Under the pieces are notes generated by a model. That model had not been told where the DNA came from and made no database searches. It saw only the letters and a list, made by a program, of their open reading frames with translations. Of a stretch of 64,000 nucleotides of DNA, positions 38,601 to 49,864 are shown one piece after another. The translations under genes and the position numbers were made by a program. Source of the DNA: Notospermus geniculatus (Eukaryota > Nemertea > Pilidiophora > Heteronemertea > Lineidae); the NCBI GenBank assembly GCA_002633025.1, contig NMRB01000002.1, forward strand, positions 1,161,205-1,225,204, in the 5' to 3' direction. Each line of letters opens with the position of its first letter. The first letter of the stretch is position 1.

Positions 38601-41370
38601 AATATTAACAAGTTTGCTTGGTTGTTTTCACTTCTAATTTGACACCACGAACACATTCGGGGTGAATCCAAGGAACGGTCTGGACGTGGGAGCCAGTCCA
38701 TTGGGATTACACTTTTATCTTCAGTCGCTGAACGGAAGCTATGTGGCAGGTTAAAAGGTGTGTGGAGCTCCTGTGTGAATTTTTCATGAAGGAACTGTCA
38801 AACATAGGTCTGATATTGTAACTTAATTAGCCAAATTGTTGGGGTATTGTTTGTGTCAATGAAGAAGCTGCCATATTCAGTTTGTGTTTCTGACCTCATA
38901 ACCACCAAGAACCAATGTCGCAGCCATTATTACGAATTGTAACTTGAATGTCATCATGACAGATAAACCATACAATGAACCATAGTCAGAGAGAGGCAGC
39001 TATACGTAGAGTGCAGTGAACATGGTGAAAGGCTGAAAGTAAATTCATGAAAATAAACCGGATAAGAACGCTTAAATCACCTTTGTTTTTCCAGACTCCT
39101 CAAAGAATTCGAGTGAAGAAAACAGTGGAAGAAGAGGAAAAACTGTGTGTTCAGAAGAACCTAACATAATGCACTTTAGATCTGCAGAGATAACAACAGC
39201 CAAGAACCCCATTCAACATTGGTGACAGCAACGAACATGACGAAGTTAAATTCAAAATTAGAATTCCATAAATCTCATTGAAATAAACACAACAGATGGG
39301 ACGTGGACATGATGGGGATCATTGATTGGCGAATCTTTACACCTTGGTGAACCTCTGACCCATAAAACAGGCACATCCATAACGGATTAAGAGACTGCTG
39401 ACATAAACCAGGCAATGGCTTTCATGATGCCAATCCTATGTCCAAACAACATTAATTGTCATCCTTATTCATTAGGAAGAGCAATAGTTCAGGAACAAGT
39501 CTCGCTCAAAGCAAGTCGAAAATGGAAAATGCTCCCGAGGTAAAGAAATTTCAAAGGATGCGGGGTGCGAGGGCAAGTGATAATCAGAAAACTTGCAGTC
39601 AAATAAGCAGAAGCTGCGAGAACCTTTAGTTACGAGATATACAGACTGTGTAGAACAACCACAGCTACTCGACAAATCTCCAAAACGTGAAGGATACCCT
39701 GGCATAGAAGACAGTTGGCCCATATCACGCATACACCGGAGGATTATGACATGGGCAAGACTATCGTGCCTGGCGTTTCTGGAAAAGCAGCTCTATAATT
39801 CTAATCGTGTGTGATTTGGTCTTATTACTCAACCATAAACTCCTGTGATTTAGAATCATTTATTCATCAATGCTTCTTTATGATATCATCAACATCATCA
39901 GGAAATAACGACGGCTCCGAGATAATCATCGAGCGATTCTCGTCAGAATCCTGGGTGACCAATTAGCAGTGGAGGTGATTGATGAGGTAGATAGTATCTC
40001 ATTGCTCATCGTGACTCTGCCGTGACATCACTGACGGTGATCGACATTGAACAATGAAACAAAAGATTTGACGAAGAGGAAATAATTGACAAGTCGTCAA
40101 AAATAGCAAATGGTGTGATTTTCAGGAACTGTTTAGGTGTCCTTGATGCTTGGCAGCTGGCATAGATTCAAAGGGAGAAGCGCCGAACTTCCTTCTTCAG
40201 TATCGTCTTCATCAAGGAAGTGCACGAACAAAATTACAAATTCCCCGAAGCACAAATTAAAATAAAGCATAGAATTATTGCATCAAAACTATTAGTATTA
40301 GATTATGTACCAATTTCGATAAGCAATCCCACCTACGCCAGCGACTTGACGCAAATTGATAATTTGCGCAATGTACAAAGGTTTCAGCACAGCAGAAAAA
40401 CAAAACCAGTTTACATTAATTTCAGCGTGTTAAAAATTTTAATTTGACATGGCACTCAGAATGACGCCTGGCACTGACGTCACAAACGGTATTTATTTTT
40501 CGAAAGTACCAGTTGGTATTTTTCCAATTGACCAAATATCGTCGCTTTGGTCTTGGGATGTTTCATCCATGGGAAAGAACTCACTGAACTAATAATGGTT
40601 GACATGTGTGCATACAATAGAACATTGAATTTTTTTTACAAATCAAGGAATGTGGTGAACTAGGCCTACTTTTTTTTAATGTTGGTGAAAAATGGCCCCA
40701 TAGAATTCGCAATTCGCAATGAATTCAAAATTATGCTGTGACCATGTCACATGTGGGCCTACAACAGTATGAATCGCTCAGTCCAGCATTAGCAATGGCA
40801 GTCAGTTATCACATATTTTGACTTGTAATTTTTATTCTTTTGTCATGTCACATGTATTTATGAGTAAATGCCGAAGTTTTTATCTCAGGCAGTTATGTCT
40901 AAATATCATGACCATATTTTACATGCGTGCAGCAAGAATATAAAGGAAATGATCCATCCGATGGCAGAGGTAGGGTCTACAGCCTGGATCTGAACATTTA
41001 CAAAAGCAGCAGTAAATGCTGTGAATTATTCATACACCTCCAATGGATGCCATTAAAATTACATGTACTTGATATATGTACATGAAGTAAATAACTTGCG
41101 TAACAACACCGTCGGATCTTCTTAACGACAGTAATGCCACCTAATTTCAAGGGTCATAACCAAAGAAAGAGAAGCCATTGCAAGTCACTTCACCTATTAC
41201 TCACCAGATGGCTGCACCTCCCAATTGCGAGTTCCAGTCAATGACATGATGATGTATGTTGCTAAAATAAGACAAGAGGAATTCATTTTAGGCTTTCTGT
41301 ATATCACAGAGTGGAAAAAGCCATGTCTTTGTGCGGAAACATCATACATGTAATTGGAAATAAAAAAATG
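35650..41370. other. Non-coding DNA, no gene recognised
   Basis: Short overlapping open frames only. The right end probably includes the NUDT2 3' untranslated region. A minus-strand AATAAA (plus-strand TTTATT at 40831-40836) lies about 540 bp past the NUDT2 stop and is a possible polyadenylation signal. A TGACGTCA lies near 40475. Confidence 0.5.
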
Positions 41371-41372
41371 TG

Positions 41373-41825
41373 CTATTCTGACCGGAAACTCACATTCATG
41401 AGGAACTTATGGGCATCTTCCAGAGCATCTTGCAAGTCTTGGTATGATGCATACTTCTTTGCTTCACTAATTTCAAGCCATTTATAGTCTTTATGTTCAC
41501 GGGATAAGATCACTGAAGTGTCTGGATTGATCAATTCTGCAAGCCAATACTCCACACGTTTCTCTTTGCCTCTAACTTGATAGCGAAGTGTGCTCTGAAA
41601 CCCATCAATGATTTTGTAATCATCCCTTTTGAGCCCTGCTTCTTCTTTTGTCTCACGTATGGCAGTCTCCAGTTCTGTTTCACCAGGGTCAACATGGCCT
41701 TTTGGAGGAGTCCAGTGGTGCTCACCATATGATGTTTGCAGAAGAAGATACTCAATTTGTGGTACCGGTAATTGCCGGAAGATGATCAGGCCTGTGGCAA
41801 CCAGACTCTTCATTTTATGTGCCAT
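41373..41825 (-). CDS. NUDT2: Bis(5'-nucleosyl)-tetraphosphatase (Ap4A hydrolase, Nudix)
   Basis: A 150-codon protein close in length to human NUDT2 (147). These enzymes split Ap4A asymmetrically into ATP and AMP in the cytosol, limiting a stress-linked dinucleotide. The Nudix box is complete at about residues 42-64: GHVDPGETELETAIRETKEE followed by AGL, with the catalytic RE..EE glutamates present. The preceding HHWTPPKGHVDPGE and the later YWLAE and EHKDYKWL segments are those of the Ap4A hydrolase group. I place the start at MAHKMKSLVATGLIIF, matching the family N-terminus. The frame stays open 15 codons further up, but a pyrimidine-rich acceptor (GCAATTTTCAG) at 41858-41868 suggests those codons are intron and 5' leader. 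The coding part is uninterrupted in this window. The family assignment is secure; the exact start is likely. Confidence 0.95.
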   Translation of the reverse strand: MAHKMKSLVATGLIIFRQLPVPQIEYLLLQTSYGEHHWTPPKGHVDPGETELETAIRETKEEAGLKRDDYKIIDGFQSTLRYQVRGKEKRVEYWLAELINPDTSVILSREHKDYKWLEISEAKKYASYQDLQDALEDAHKFLMNVSFRSE

Positions 41826-41842
41826 ATTGAAACTCACTTCTT

Positions 41843-41848
41843 CTACAT
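41843..41848 (-). promoter_or_regulatory. Start-stop upstream ORF (ATGTAG) in the NUDT2 leader
   Basis: If transcription enters through the acceptor at 41858, the leader contains ATG directly followed by TAG, 17 bases before the NUDT2 start and in another frame. Such minimal uORFs can stall or divert ribosomes. This is a sequence observation only; it depends on the inferred 5' exon border. Confidence 0.35.
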
Positions 41849-41879
41849 TTGATGAAGCTGAAAATTGCAAATTGGAATT

Positions 41880-42900
41880 TGTGTATTTGCGGGGTATGAT
41901 TGTTGCAAGTCACTTTTCAGATGGAAACATATACAATGCCTATCTAGTGATAGGCATTGTTAGGATTTGGATTTGAAGAGAGGAACTTTGTTTTCCATCT
42001 CACTGACTGAGGACTTTCACTTTTCAGACGATGCTGCTGCAGTGCATAAAATTATGACCTATCAGACAGATACCTGGCAAGCGAAGCTGAGCTGAATCTG
42101 AATGTACCAATGCCAGATGGATCAGGACACCCAGATCAATGACTTGGGCAGGGGATGAATAACAGAATAGATCTAAGCCACCAAGGCCTGTGCTAGGCAA
42201 AATAAAGTGGGAGTGATTGTGGGGAATGACATACTAGTGAATAGGAGCCCAGGAAGTCATTCTCGGCTTTAAATCATTTTGTGAGTAAGTCTGAATGAGG
42301 AAAAATAGATTTTGAAGCCTGAAAAAAGAAGCGCACTTAAAAATGTGGAGACAGGCAAATTTGACCAGGCCCAGGAAGGAGGCCGGACCACGAGGATTAG
42401 TGTCCTGACCTGTGTGTGTGTGATATACAACAGGAAAAAGCAACAAAGTAGGACTAGACATAAGAGAGTTGCTGCTACGCCACGGCAGTCGCACGGGATT
42501 GGGATAGCAGTCACAGTCAGCAGCATGCAGTTTGTACGCACGGGCATGTCGTGATCTGGAGACCTTGGACTTGGAGGAGTGGAGACATAGGCTAGGGCCT
42601 ACGTTCATGATAGATCAGGCTAGACAGTAGATGCTCTTGTGCTTGGCATTCTCCCGGGCCCCGCACCACATGCTCGTTCCAATTTTCTCAGAAAAAGGCG
42701 CAATTTTCGACTGCACTGTTCGGGAAAAAAATTCCCGAAAAACACTTAAAATACCGGTAGGGGTACTTGAATGACTTTTCTCCTGAAAAATTCTTAATGA
42801 AATGGTCCATGGACCATGTGCTCACTGGGTTGGACATAATACATGTAATAGTCTAATGACAGAGGCAGGTACATATCAGTTGAGCAATCTGGGTCAAGTC
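41880..42900. other. Region upstream of NUDT2, probable promoter and intron
   Basis: No further coding exon of NUDT2 was found. The block holds a short (TG)n run near 42411-42421 and several overlapping open frames without homology. A 5' untranslated exon and the promoter are expected on the minus strand here, but I cannot place them. Confidence 0.4.
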
Positions 42901-42914
42901 ATTCCCAGGTAGGA

Positions 42915-43720
42915 CTTTGATTATTTTTGGGTTACGCCACCTGGCGGCCATATTGGATGTCCGATCGGGCCGAAACTTCACATGGACATAAAGGTCATCT
43001 GCAGGGGGCCACATATCACATTGGAGCGCTTTGGGTTAAGGCGTTCCTGAGTTACAGCACTTTGATGATTTTTGGGTTACGCCACCTGGTGGCCATGTTT
43101 GAAGTCAAATCAGGCCAAAATTTGACATGCATGTAAAGGTCATCTAGATGGAAGTAAATATCAAATTTGAGCACTCTGCGTCAAGCCGTTCCTGAGTAAT
43201 AGCACTTACTTGATTTTCAGGTTGCGCCACCTGGCGGCCATACTGGATGTCAAATCGGGCCGAAACTTGGTATTTTTTAAGCTACCCCTCCAATGCACGT
43301 TTATGCAAGATATGAAGTCGCTCGGTGAAATAATGACAAACTGTGGCAGGTTCGTCACTTTTTGTCGAACTTTGACCTCTGTGACCTTGAAAAGTAGGTC
43401 AAATCAAAAACCGGTTAATATATGTTATGTATCCTTATTAGCTACACCTATGATAAAAATTTGGAGATGATCTAGTCATTAGTTCAGAAGTTATTGCACT
43501 TTTTGTGTTTTTGGTTTCCGCCACCTGGTGGCCAAACCGAGAGGAGAGTCGAATGGGACCGAAACTTGGTGCCGTGGGCCATCTGACCTAGGGGTATATA
43601 TGTACCAAGTTTCAGACCAATAGCTCCAGTGGTTACGAAACGTGCCCTGCTAACGGAACACGACGACGGCCGACGGACGCTGCACCATTGTAATAGCTCA
43701 CCCAATGAGCTAAAAAGGGG
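42915..43720. repeat. Tandem repeat with a 145-bp period
   Basis: The word GTTACGCCACCTGGCGGCCA (with small changes) starts at 42931, 43076 and 43221, exactly 145 bp apart. A fourth, more diverged form at 43514 is two periods further on. Units continue with (T)CGGGCCGAAACTT and a GTCATCT block. The array ends in a GAGCTCACC...GGTGAGC-like border near 43700. Diverged relatives recur at 44280, 46490 and 47400, so this is an interspersed family, not coding sequence. Confidence 0.85.
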
Positions 43721-43886
43721 GTCAAAAGGTTCTCTTCTCGAAATGAAATGGTCCATGGACCATGTGCTCACCTGGGTGAACGTACCAGAAAAACAAATGA
43801 CAAATGTTAAATCGAAATGTTCCAGGGTCATGTATCCTCATTAGATGCACCTGATAAAAATTTGGAGACAATCCAGTTACAGTTCA

Positions 43887-44260
43887 GGGGCCCGATTCAC
43901 AAAGCACACGTAAGTTCGCTATCTTAGCACGCTCTAAGTGAACGTAACGTTTAAGATTAGACACTGGTAAAGTTATATTCACAAAACACTTTTAGATCAC
44001 TCTTTAACTATAAAGCGTAAGTCTTAACTTAGCCTACCCGTAAGTTAAGACTAATGCGTAGCAACACAATCAGCGCTCGATTACGGTACACAACACATGT
44101 CTTCTTGCAAGATGAAGACACTTTGCACTAAGTAAGCACTACGTCAATCTTCTGAGTACACGTAGATTTTAATTCGTGAATAACACGCAAACGGTACGTG
44201 TTTGCTTAGAGTGAGTTTAAGTACACGTAACTACTAAGTATGCTTTGTGAATCGGGCCCC
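43887..44260. mobile_element. 374-bp MITE with GGGGCCCGATTCACAAAGC ends
   Basis: The terminal inverted repeats are GGGGCCCGATTCACAAAGCA at both ends, and similarity continues inwards less exactly. It sits inside the 145-bp repeat family: related host copies run straight through at this point. No frame encodes a transposase. Ends of this style recur at 14031 and 49711. Confidence 0.85.
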
Positions 44261-44367
44261 AGGAGCTACTGGACTTTGAGCTTCGGTTTTGGCCACCTGG
44301 TGGCCAAGCGGAGAATTGAATCGGACTGAAAAGTGGTGTCATAGGTCATCTGACCTAGGGGTATATA

Positions 44368-45175
44368 TCGGGTGGGCCAAAAAAAACGCATCGAACTTCA
44401 AATCTTGATTTCTCAACAACTGTTAATTATAATTCAATGAAATTTGCTACCGTATCATTTAAAAATGTTTTGTTGAACGTGTGAAATTTTTGCATTGATA
44501 CCTGTGGTTTTAGGACCGTATCAATCAATTTAAAAATCATGGTAAAAAAATGCGATTCCGGAATCCGACAAAATACGGGTGGATGAAAAATTCCCAAATT
44601 TTAAATTTTCATTTCTCAAAAAATCTTAACTGCAACTCAATGAAATTTTACCGAACACTGCTCCGTGATATTGCCCCCGATATGTGAAAATATTAAACCA
44701 ATAACTTCAATATCTACGCTGTGGCACTCATTACTATAACGCCATATTAGAATCGACCGTTTCGAAGTTTCAGTATTGTCTCCTAAAATATGATGAATGA
44801 TTACTATGGTTTTTACATTTGGCACCACAATCTTAATACCAAAGATAATGTCTTGAAACTTTCACATTTTAGAAGCATAGCCACGGAACAGTATTGAGTG
44901 GATTTCCAATGGGTTATAATGAATAGTTATTGAGAAATAGAAATTTGAAGTTCGGGACGGGTTTTTCCTATCTTATTGGATTCCGGAATCACACATTTTT
45001 ACAATGATTTTTAAATTGAGTGATACGGTGCTAATACCGGAGGTACCAATGCAAAAATTTTACACCTGAAACAAAACATCTTTACATTATACGGTACCAA
45101 ATTTCATTGAATTATAATAGACAGTTGTTGAGAAACCAAGATTTGAAGTTTGATGCGTTTTTTTGGCCCACCCGA
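44368..45175. mobile_element. 808-bp MITE inserted at TA with a reconstructable empty site
   Basis: The ends read TCGGGTGGGCCAAAAAAAAC at the left and its near-complement at the right, with inverted similarity through most of the length (for example GATTCCGGAATC near 44560 and 44980). The left flank is GGGGTATATA and the right flank TATGTACC. The uninterrupted relative at 43590 reads GGGGTATATATGTACC, so insertion duplicated only TA. This is the Tc1/mariner pattern. It is non-coding. Confidence 0.9.
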
Positions 45176-45820
45176 TATGTACCAAGTTTCAGATCAATAG
45201 CTCCAGCCCTGCTAACGGACGACGACGACGGACGCTGACCCACGGCACGACAAGAGCTCACCCCAGGTGAGCTAAAAATAATATGAAATGGTCCATGGAC
45301 CATGTGCTCACCTGTGGCTGAATGTCCCAGAAGAACAGATGACAACTGCGTGTATGCCTATTTTGTACAGCTAGGCCTAACAGGGCAGGGTAGGCCTAGG
45401 CCTAGGCATTTGAATTGCATTGCCATCAAAATATTGGGGTAGGGCCTAGGCCTAGATTGGGCCCATCCAAGTCTTTGACTGATCATGGTTGTATGGCCTC
45501 AGCCAAGGTGTAACAAAACACCTACCAGCACAAGCAAAAGCTTGTTTGTCATGTCCAAACAAAGGCAACATCATCAGATCCCCCTGACAGCACATCCACA
45601 CCATGACACACAGCAGTCAGCAGAATGACAGTCACACAACCAGTGAACACTGCATGAACTGACTGTAGGCCTACCTGTTACCATGGTCACTGTACTGACT
45701 GACCCCACCTCTGTCTCTGTGTGTCATAGCGTCATGGCATCATACCGGTAGTCATAATATATTGCACCATGTTGCTTTGAAAAAGCGGCTCCACTGGTTG
45801 AGTTCCCAAACTGGATGGAT

Positions 45821-46594
45821 GTACTGTAGTTAATTGAATAGTCACTAGATGGCTCCATTTGAAACATACAAAATGTACAGAAACTAACCTATTATTTGAC
45901 GGATCATCACCAAATTTGTATCATGGGTACATCTAATGAAGACACATGATATGTTATACGGGTTTTCAAGTTGAACAATGTTTATCAGTCACACAGCACA
46001 GGTCAAAGATCCATTTTCCAATGGCTGCCTGGCAGCAGTCTGTCAAGTCCGCTCACGCTGAAATTTGCTGTACACATGAAGGCTACAAAGATACATACTT
46101 GTTCAAGTTCAGAACATTCTAGCTCCAGTAGTTAACGAGCTATGGGCCAACGCCCAATTTCCAAGATAGCCACATCTATCAAATCTGGTGGCCATATTTG
46201 AAGTCCGATAGGACAGAAATTCGCCACAGACATAGGGCACCAAGATACATCATCACACCTACATGTAATTTAAACAATCCAGGACAAATAGCCACGCGAA
46301 ACGTGCCGCCCAACAATGAAATTTCGAACTTTGACCTCTGTGACCCGGAAAACTACGTGTACGTCAAATCAAAAACCCGGGCGACATGTCCGGTATCCTC
46401 ATCAGATGTACCTACGATAAAAATTTGGTGATGATCCAATCAACAGTTAAGGCAAAACTGCACTTTAAAGTTTTTTGGTTTCTCCCCCTGGTGGCCAAGT
46501 CAAGAATCAGATCGGACCGAAACTTAGTGTCTGAGGTCATCTGACCTAGGGGCACATATGTGTGAAGTTTGAAATGAATAGCTCCAGTGGTTCA
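45821..46594. repeat. Copy 1 of a tandem segmental duplication (spacing about 960 bp)
   Basis: Starts GTACTGTAGTTAATTGAATA and includes blocks GTCACTAGATGGCTCCATTT, GCTGCCTGGCAGCAGTCTGT and GACCTCTGTGACC. All of these reappear in the same order about 960 bp later. It contains diverged members of the 145-bp family. Non-coding. Confidence 0.85.
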
Positions 46595-46624
46595 CCATCA
46601 GTTTCCAAACAGGATGTATGTACC

Positions 46625-46778
46625 AGGGATTGCACTACATTGTAGGCTGAAATTTTCTTGGAAATGCATTGGATCACTCTGAATTTCTTTAGCCACCGAT
46701 GTGAATTTTATCATTTTCCTGGTCGTTTTCAAAGATTTCTACCCATTTTGGGTCGTGGCTAATGCTAGCGCAATCCCT
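46625..46778. mobile_element. 154-bp element with AGGGATTGC ends
   Basis: AGGGATTGCACTA at the left is mirrored by TAGCGCAATCCCT at the right. The element lies exactly between the two copies of the tandem duplication. No clear target duplication is visible, so classification is open. Confidence 0.5.
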
Positions 46779-46782
46779 GAAT

Positions 46783-47497
46783 TGTACTGTAGCTCATTGA
46801 ATAGTCACTAGATGGCTCCATTTGAAATGGACAAAAAGTGCAATACCGGTAACTACATGTAACTTATTATTTGACGGATCATCACCAAATCATCATAGGT
46901 ACATTATACAGGTTTTCAAGTTAAACAACGTTTATCGGTCACACAGGTCAAAGTTCCATTTTCCAAAATGGCTGCCTGGCAGCGGTCTGTCAAGTCCAAT
47001 CATGTTGAAATTTGCTGTACACATGAAGGCTACAAAGATACATACTTGTTCAAGTTCAGAACATTCTACATGTTCTAGCTCAATTTCCAAGATAGCCACC
47101 TGGTGGTGGCCATACATTTGAAGTCTGATAGGACCGAAATTCGCCACAGACATAGAGGGCACCTACCTATATACATCATCACACCGAATTTGAACAATCC
47201 AGGACAAATAGCCACGAAACGTGCCGCCCAATGATGAAATTTCGAACTTTGACCTCTGTGACCTTGAAAATTAGTCAAATCAAAAACCCGGGTGATATGT
47301 TGTGTATCCTCATGAGATGTACCTACGATAAAAATTTGGTGATGATCCAATCAACGGTTAAGGCGAAACTGCACTTTAAAGGTTTTCGGTTTATCCCCCC
47401 TGGTGGCCAAGCCAGGAATCAGATCGGATTGAAACTTGGTGTCTGAGATCATCTGACCTTGGGGTACCAAGTTTTGGATCAATAGCCCCAGCGGTTA
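46783..47497. repeat. Copy 2 of the tandem segmental duplication
   Basis: Matches 45821-46594 in order and orientation with scattered substitutions and small indels, for example GCTGCCTGGCAGCGGTCTGT against GCAGCAGTCTGT. Ends in the ACAAAACGTGCCCTGCTAAC border typical of the surrounding repeat family. Confidence 0.85.
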
Positions 47498-47659
47498 CAA
47501 AACGTGCCCTGCTAACGGACGACGGACACCGCACCACGACAAGGGGTATGACATGTATGAAAGTCCTATTCTAAATCTCAGCGACGAGTTATCCCTCCCG
47601 TTGTACATGCGTCTTTCAGGTCCAGGTCGCGCTTTATCGTTTACCACGGCATTTACCTT

Positions 47660-48020
47660 ATCCCCAACGAGTATAGCATAGCATAGCATAGTATAGCATA
47701 GCGTTCAAAATGGCCCTTCGTAGGGTCTTCGAGTAGGCCTAGGCCCAGGCCAGTGCATCATATCCAAGTCTCATTTCGTTTCTCCCGAAATAGGGGTGAA
47801 AATATCTCGGTTCCTTCCATATTAGGGGGTCTAATTGGATGAAAAAAGCCCACAGAAAGGGGGATTTCCCTTTTTTGGTTCCTTCCATAAAGGGGTCCTT
47901 TTCAAACAAATCAGGAACAAGCAGCCATAGGCCAGGGGGCCTAGGCCTAGGCCTATGTCGGCTAGGCCTACCCTAAAATTAAGGAGTGGGGCGCGGGGCA
48001 TTCTATGGATGTCATGAACA
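47660..48020. repeat. Low-complexity patch: TAGCA pentamers and TAGGCC hexamers
   Basis: A short run of AGCAT pentamers occurs at about 47670-47702, and a GGCCTAGGCCTAGGCC patch lies at about 47935-47970. Nothing coding is seen. Confidence 0.7.
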
Positions 48021-48512
48021 TCATCATGCATAGGCCTAATAGGCTGATAGGTAGGTACTGGTAGGTAGGCCTACTGCACTGCCTGCCCAGCAGCAGGGCT
48101 GACAAAGCAGGCACTTCATCTGTTCATTCATGCACTGCCATGCCACTGCACTGACTGCATGCACTGCCATTTTGCCGCTTGGTTGCTTTTGCTCGGTGGT
48201 GGAGGAGGGAGTGGTGTGGTGCAGTGCAGTGCAGGTGCCTGAACTGAACATGCTGAAAATGATCCACGACGAGACCACGTCGTCTCCAACCCTAGCCTTG
48301 ATCGATCATTGATGTGATCTAGGGCTAGGCTAGGCCTACACGATAACTTGACTGTTGAAATCTTTGTTATCTTCTGAGTAAATCACACTAGAAATTGATG
48401 CCGAAAGACGTTGTCAAGACACATTTTTCTCACAAAAGAGACGGTAGGCCTCTCACTGCATGCTGCACAATGTCATGTCATGATGTAAGTCGAACAAATC
48501 CACGGAATCGCT

Positions 48513-48765
48513 TAGACTGGTCCCCTGTCGTAGTTCTCGCTTCACTACTACGACAGGCATTTTGAACGCCAACTCGGCATGTGATTGGTCAGCCAAACGT
48601 CATCAACGGTCGCGCCATGAGTCATATCTATTTTTAGAGACTCCCCGCAACGTTGAAAGTCTTTATTGCTCATTTGCATACGTGTGTCGGAAAACAGGCA
48701 AACATGGCGGACGCGGCCTGTCGTAGTAGTGGAGGAACGGAGCGATACGACAGGGGACCAGTCTA
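48513..48765. mobile_element. 253-bp MITE with a perfect 9-bp target duplication
   Basis: The ends are identical inverted repeats TAGACTGGTCCCCTGTCGTA, and the similarity continues with CTACTACGACAGGC inside both arms. The 9-bp direct repeat GGAATCGCT flanks it (48504-48512 and 48766-48774). A 9-bp duplication with long terminal repeats suggests a Mutator-like origin; an 8-bp reading would suggest hAT. The interior has ATTTGCAT and GATTGG (inverted CCAAT) motifs. A partial relative starts at about 48790 (TTAGACTGGTCC). Confidence 0.9.
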
Positions 48766-49136
48766 GGAATCGCTCTCAAATCTTTCTTAGACTGGTCCTT
48801 GTCCTCGAAACGCTCAACTACGTATAGCGGAGCGTTACGAGAATAGCGAATCAGTCTGCCCTCACAGTGGCGCCTAGCGGCAGGTGTTGATACTAAATTC
48901 AATCGTCTGCATGAAAAAGCAAGACGACACGAGAATTTCGAACACTTTTTAGCTTCATATTCACTCAGAATAAATTGAAATACCTTCAATGTTTGTGTCC
49001 TTTTGATTCTTTGAAAAGTGTAGATACACTTGATGCAGAAAATACACATCAAATCTACGATGGTGTTCATACAACATGCAAACCGAACCTAAAAACCATG
49101 AAAACTAGAGAGCTGTGTCATGCAGCAGTGCCAGTG

Positions 49137-49271
49137 NNNNNNNNNNNNNNNNNNNNNNNNNNNNNNNNNNNNNNNNNNNNNNNNNNNNNNNNNNNNNNNN
49201 NNNNNNNNNNNNNNNNNNNNNNNNNNNNNNNNNNNNNNNNNNNNNNNNNNNNNNNNNNNNNNNNNNNNNNN
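49137..49271. other. Assembly gap (135 N)
   Basis: Undetermined bases about 750 bp before the first HFM1 exon I can place. Missing 5' exon or promoter sequence could lie here, although the true gap length is unknown. Confidence 0.95.
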
Positions 49272-49384
49272 AAGACAAGTTAATTGATGTATGGTATGTT
49301 GAATTTGGCCCAGCCGTTGAGGAGATATCGGCCGAAAACCTCGCGCCAAGGGGATTTGGAATGAAGAGTAGGGGCCTATAGGAC

Positions 49385-49685
49385 CTAGGCTAGGATTAGG
49401 GTTGCCATTCACTGCCAATTTCTTAAATTTATGGTAGCCTAGCTAGGCCGCGCGCGCCTAGCCCTACCCCTAGGCCTCCTAGTCCTAGGCCTAGGCATGC
49501 CTTGTGGCCTAGGCCTAGGCCTAGGCCTATAGAATAGGCCTATGCCTATGCATAGGCCTAGCCATGATAGTCCTACCGGTCGGTATCGGGCCCATGCCGG
49601 ATGGCTTCCCTGGGCCTGGCCCAACATAGGGGCCTATAGGATTAGGCTAGAGGCCTAAGTAGGCGTAGCCTAGGCCTAGGCCTGT
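49385..49685. repeat. TAGGCC-rich low-complexity block
   Basis: CCTAGGCCTAGG-type palindromic hexamers dominate, with diverged pieces between. The array is short and irregular, so it is neither a telomere nor a regular satellite. Confidence 0.8.
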
Positions 49686-49710
49686 GTCATGATGTCATGT
49701 TAATGTCATG

Positions 49711-49864
49711 GGGCCGTATTCAAAACGGGTGATCATCGCGCGATTAAGATTTAGACGCGTGTTAACTTCACTAAATGCCCACACTTCCACCATGCATTTG
49801 ACGAAGTTACACGCGTCTAGGCCTAAGTCTTCTTTAACTTAAACACCCTTTTTGAATACGGCCC
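49711..49864. mobile_element. 154-bp MITE with GGGCCGTATTC ends and ATG flanks
   Basis: The left end GGGCCGTATTCAAAACGGGTG is mirrored by CACCCTTTTTGAATACGGCCC at the right, and ACGCGTCTA blocks inside also pair. ATG stands on both sides, so a 3-bp duplication is possible (as in PIF/Harbinger-like elements). It ends only 160 bp before the first HFM1 exon found. Confidence 0.85.

Noticed and set aside
48704-48766. ATGGCGGACGCGGCC start-like frame as the first HFM1 exon
   Set aside because: It lies inside a MITE terminal arm, hits a stop after 20 codons and has no convincing donor in the needed phase.
48663-49070. 135-codon minus-strand frame near the gap
   Set aside because: Runs across a MITE and unrelated sequence; not protein-like.
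49437-49685. TAGGCC block as a telomere
   Set aside because: Animal telomeres are usually TTAGGG; the array is short, degenerate and internal.
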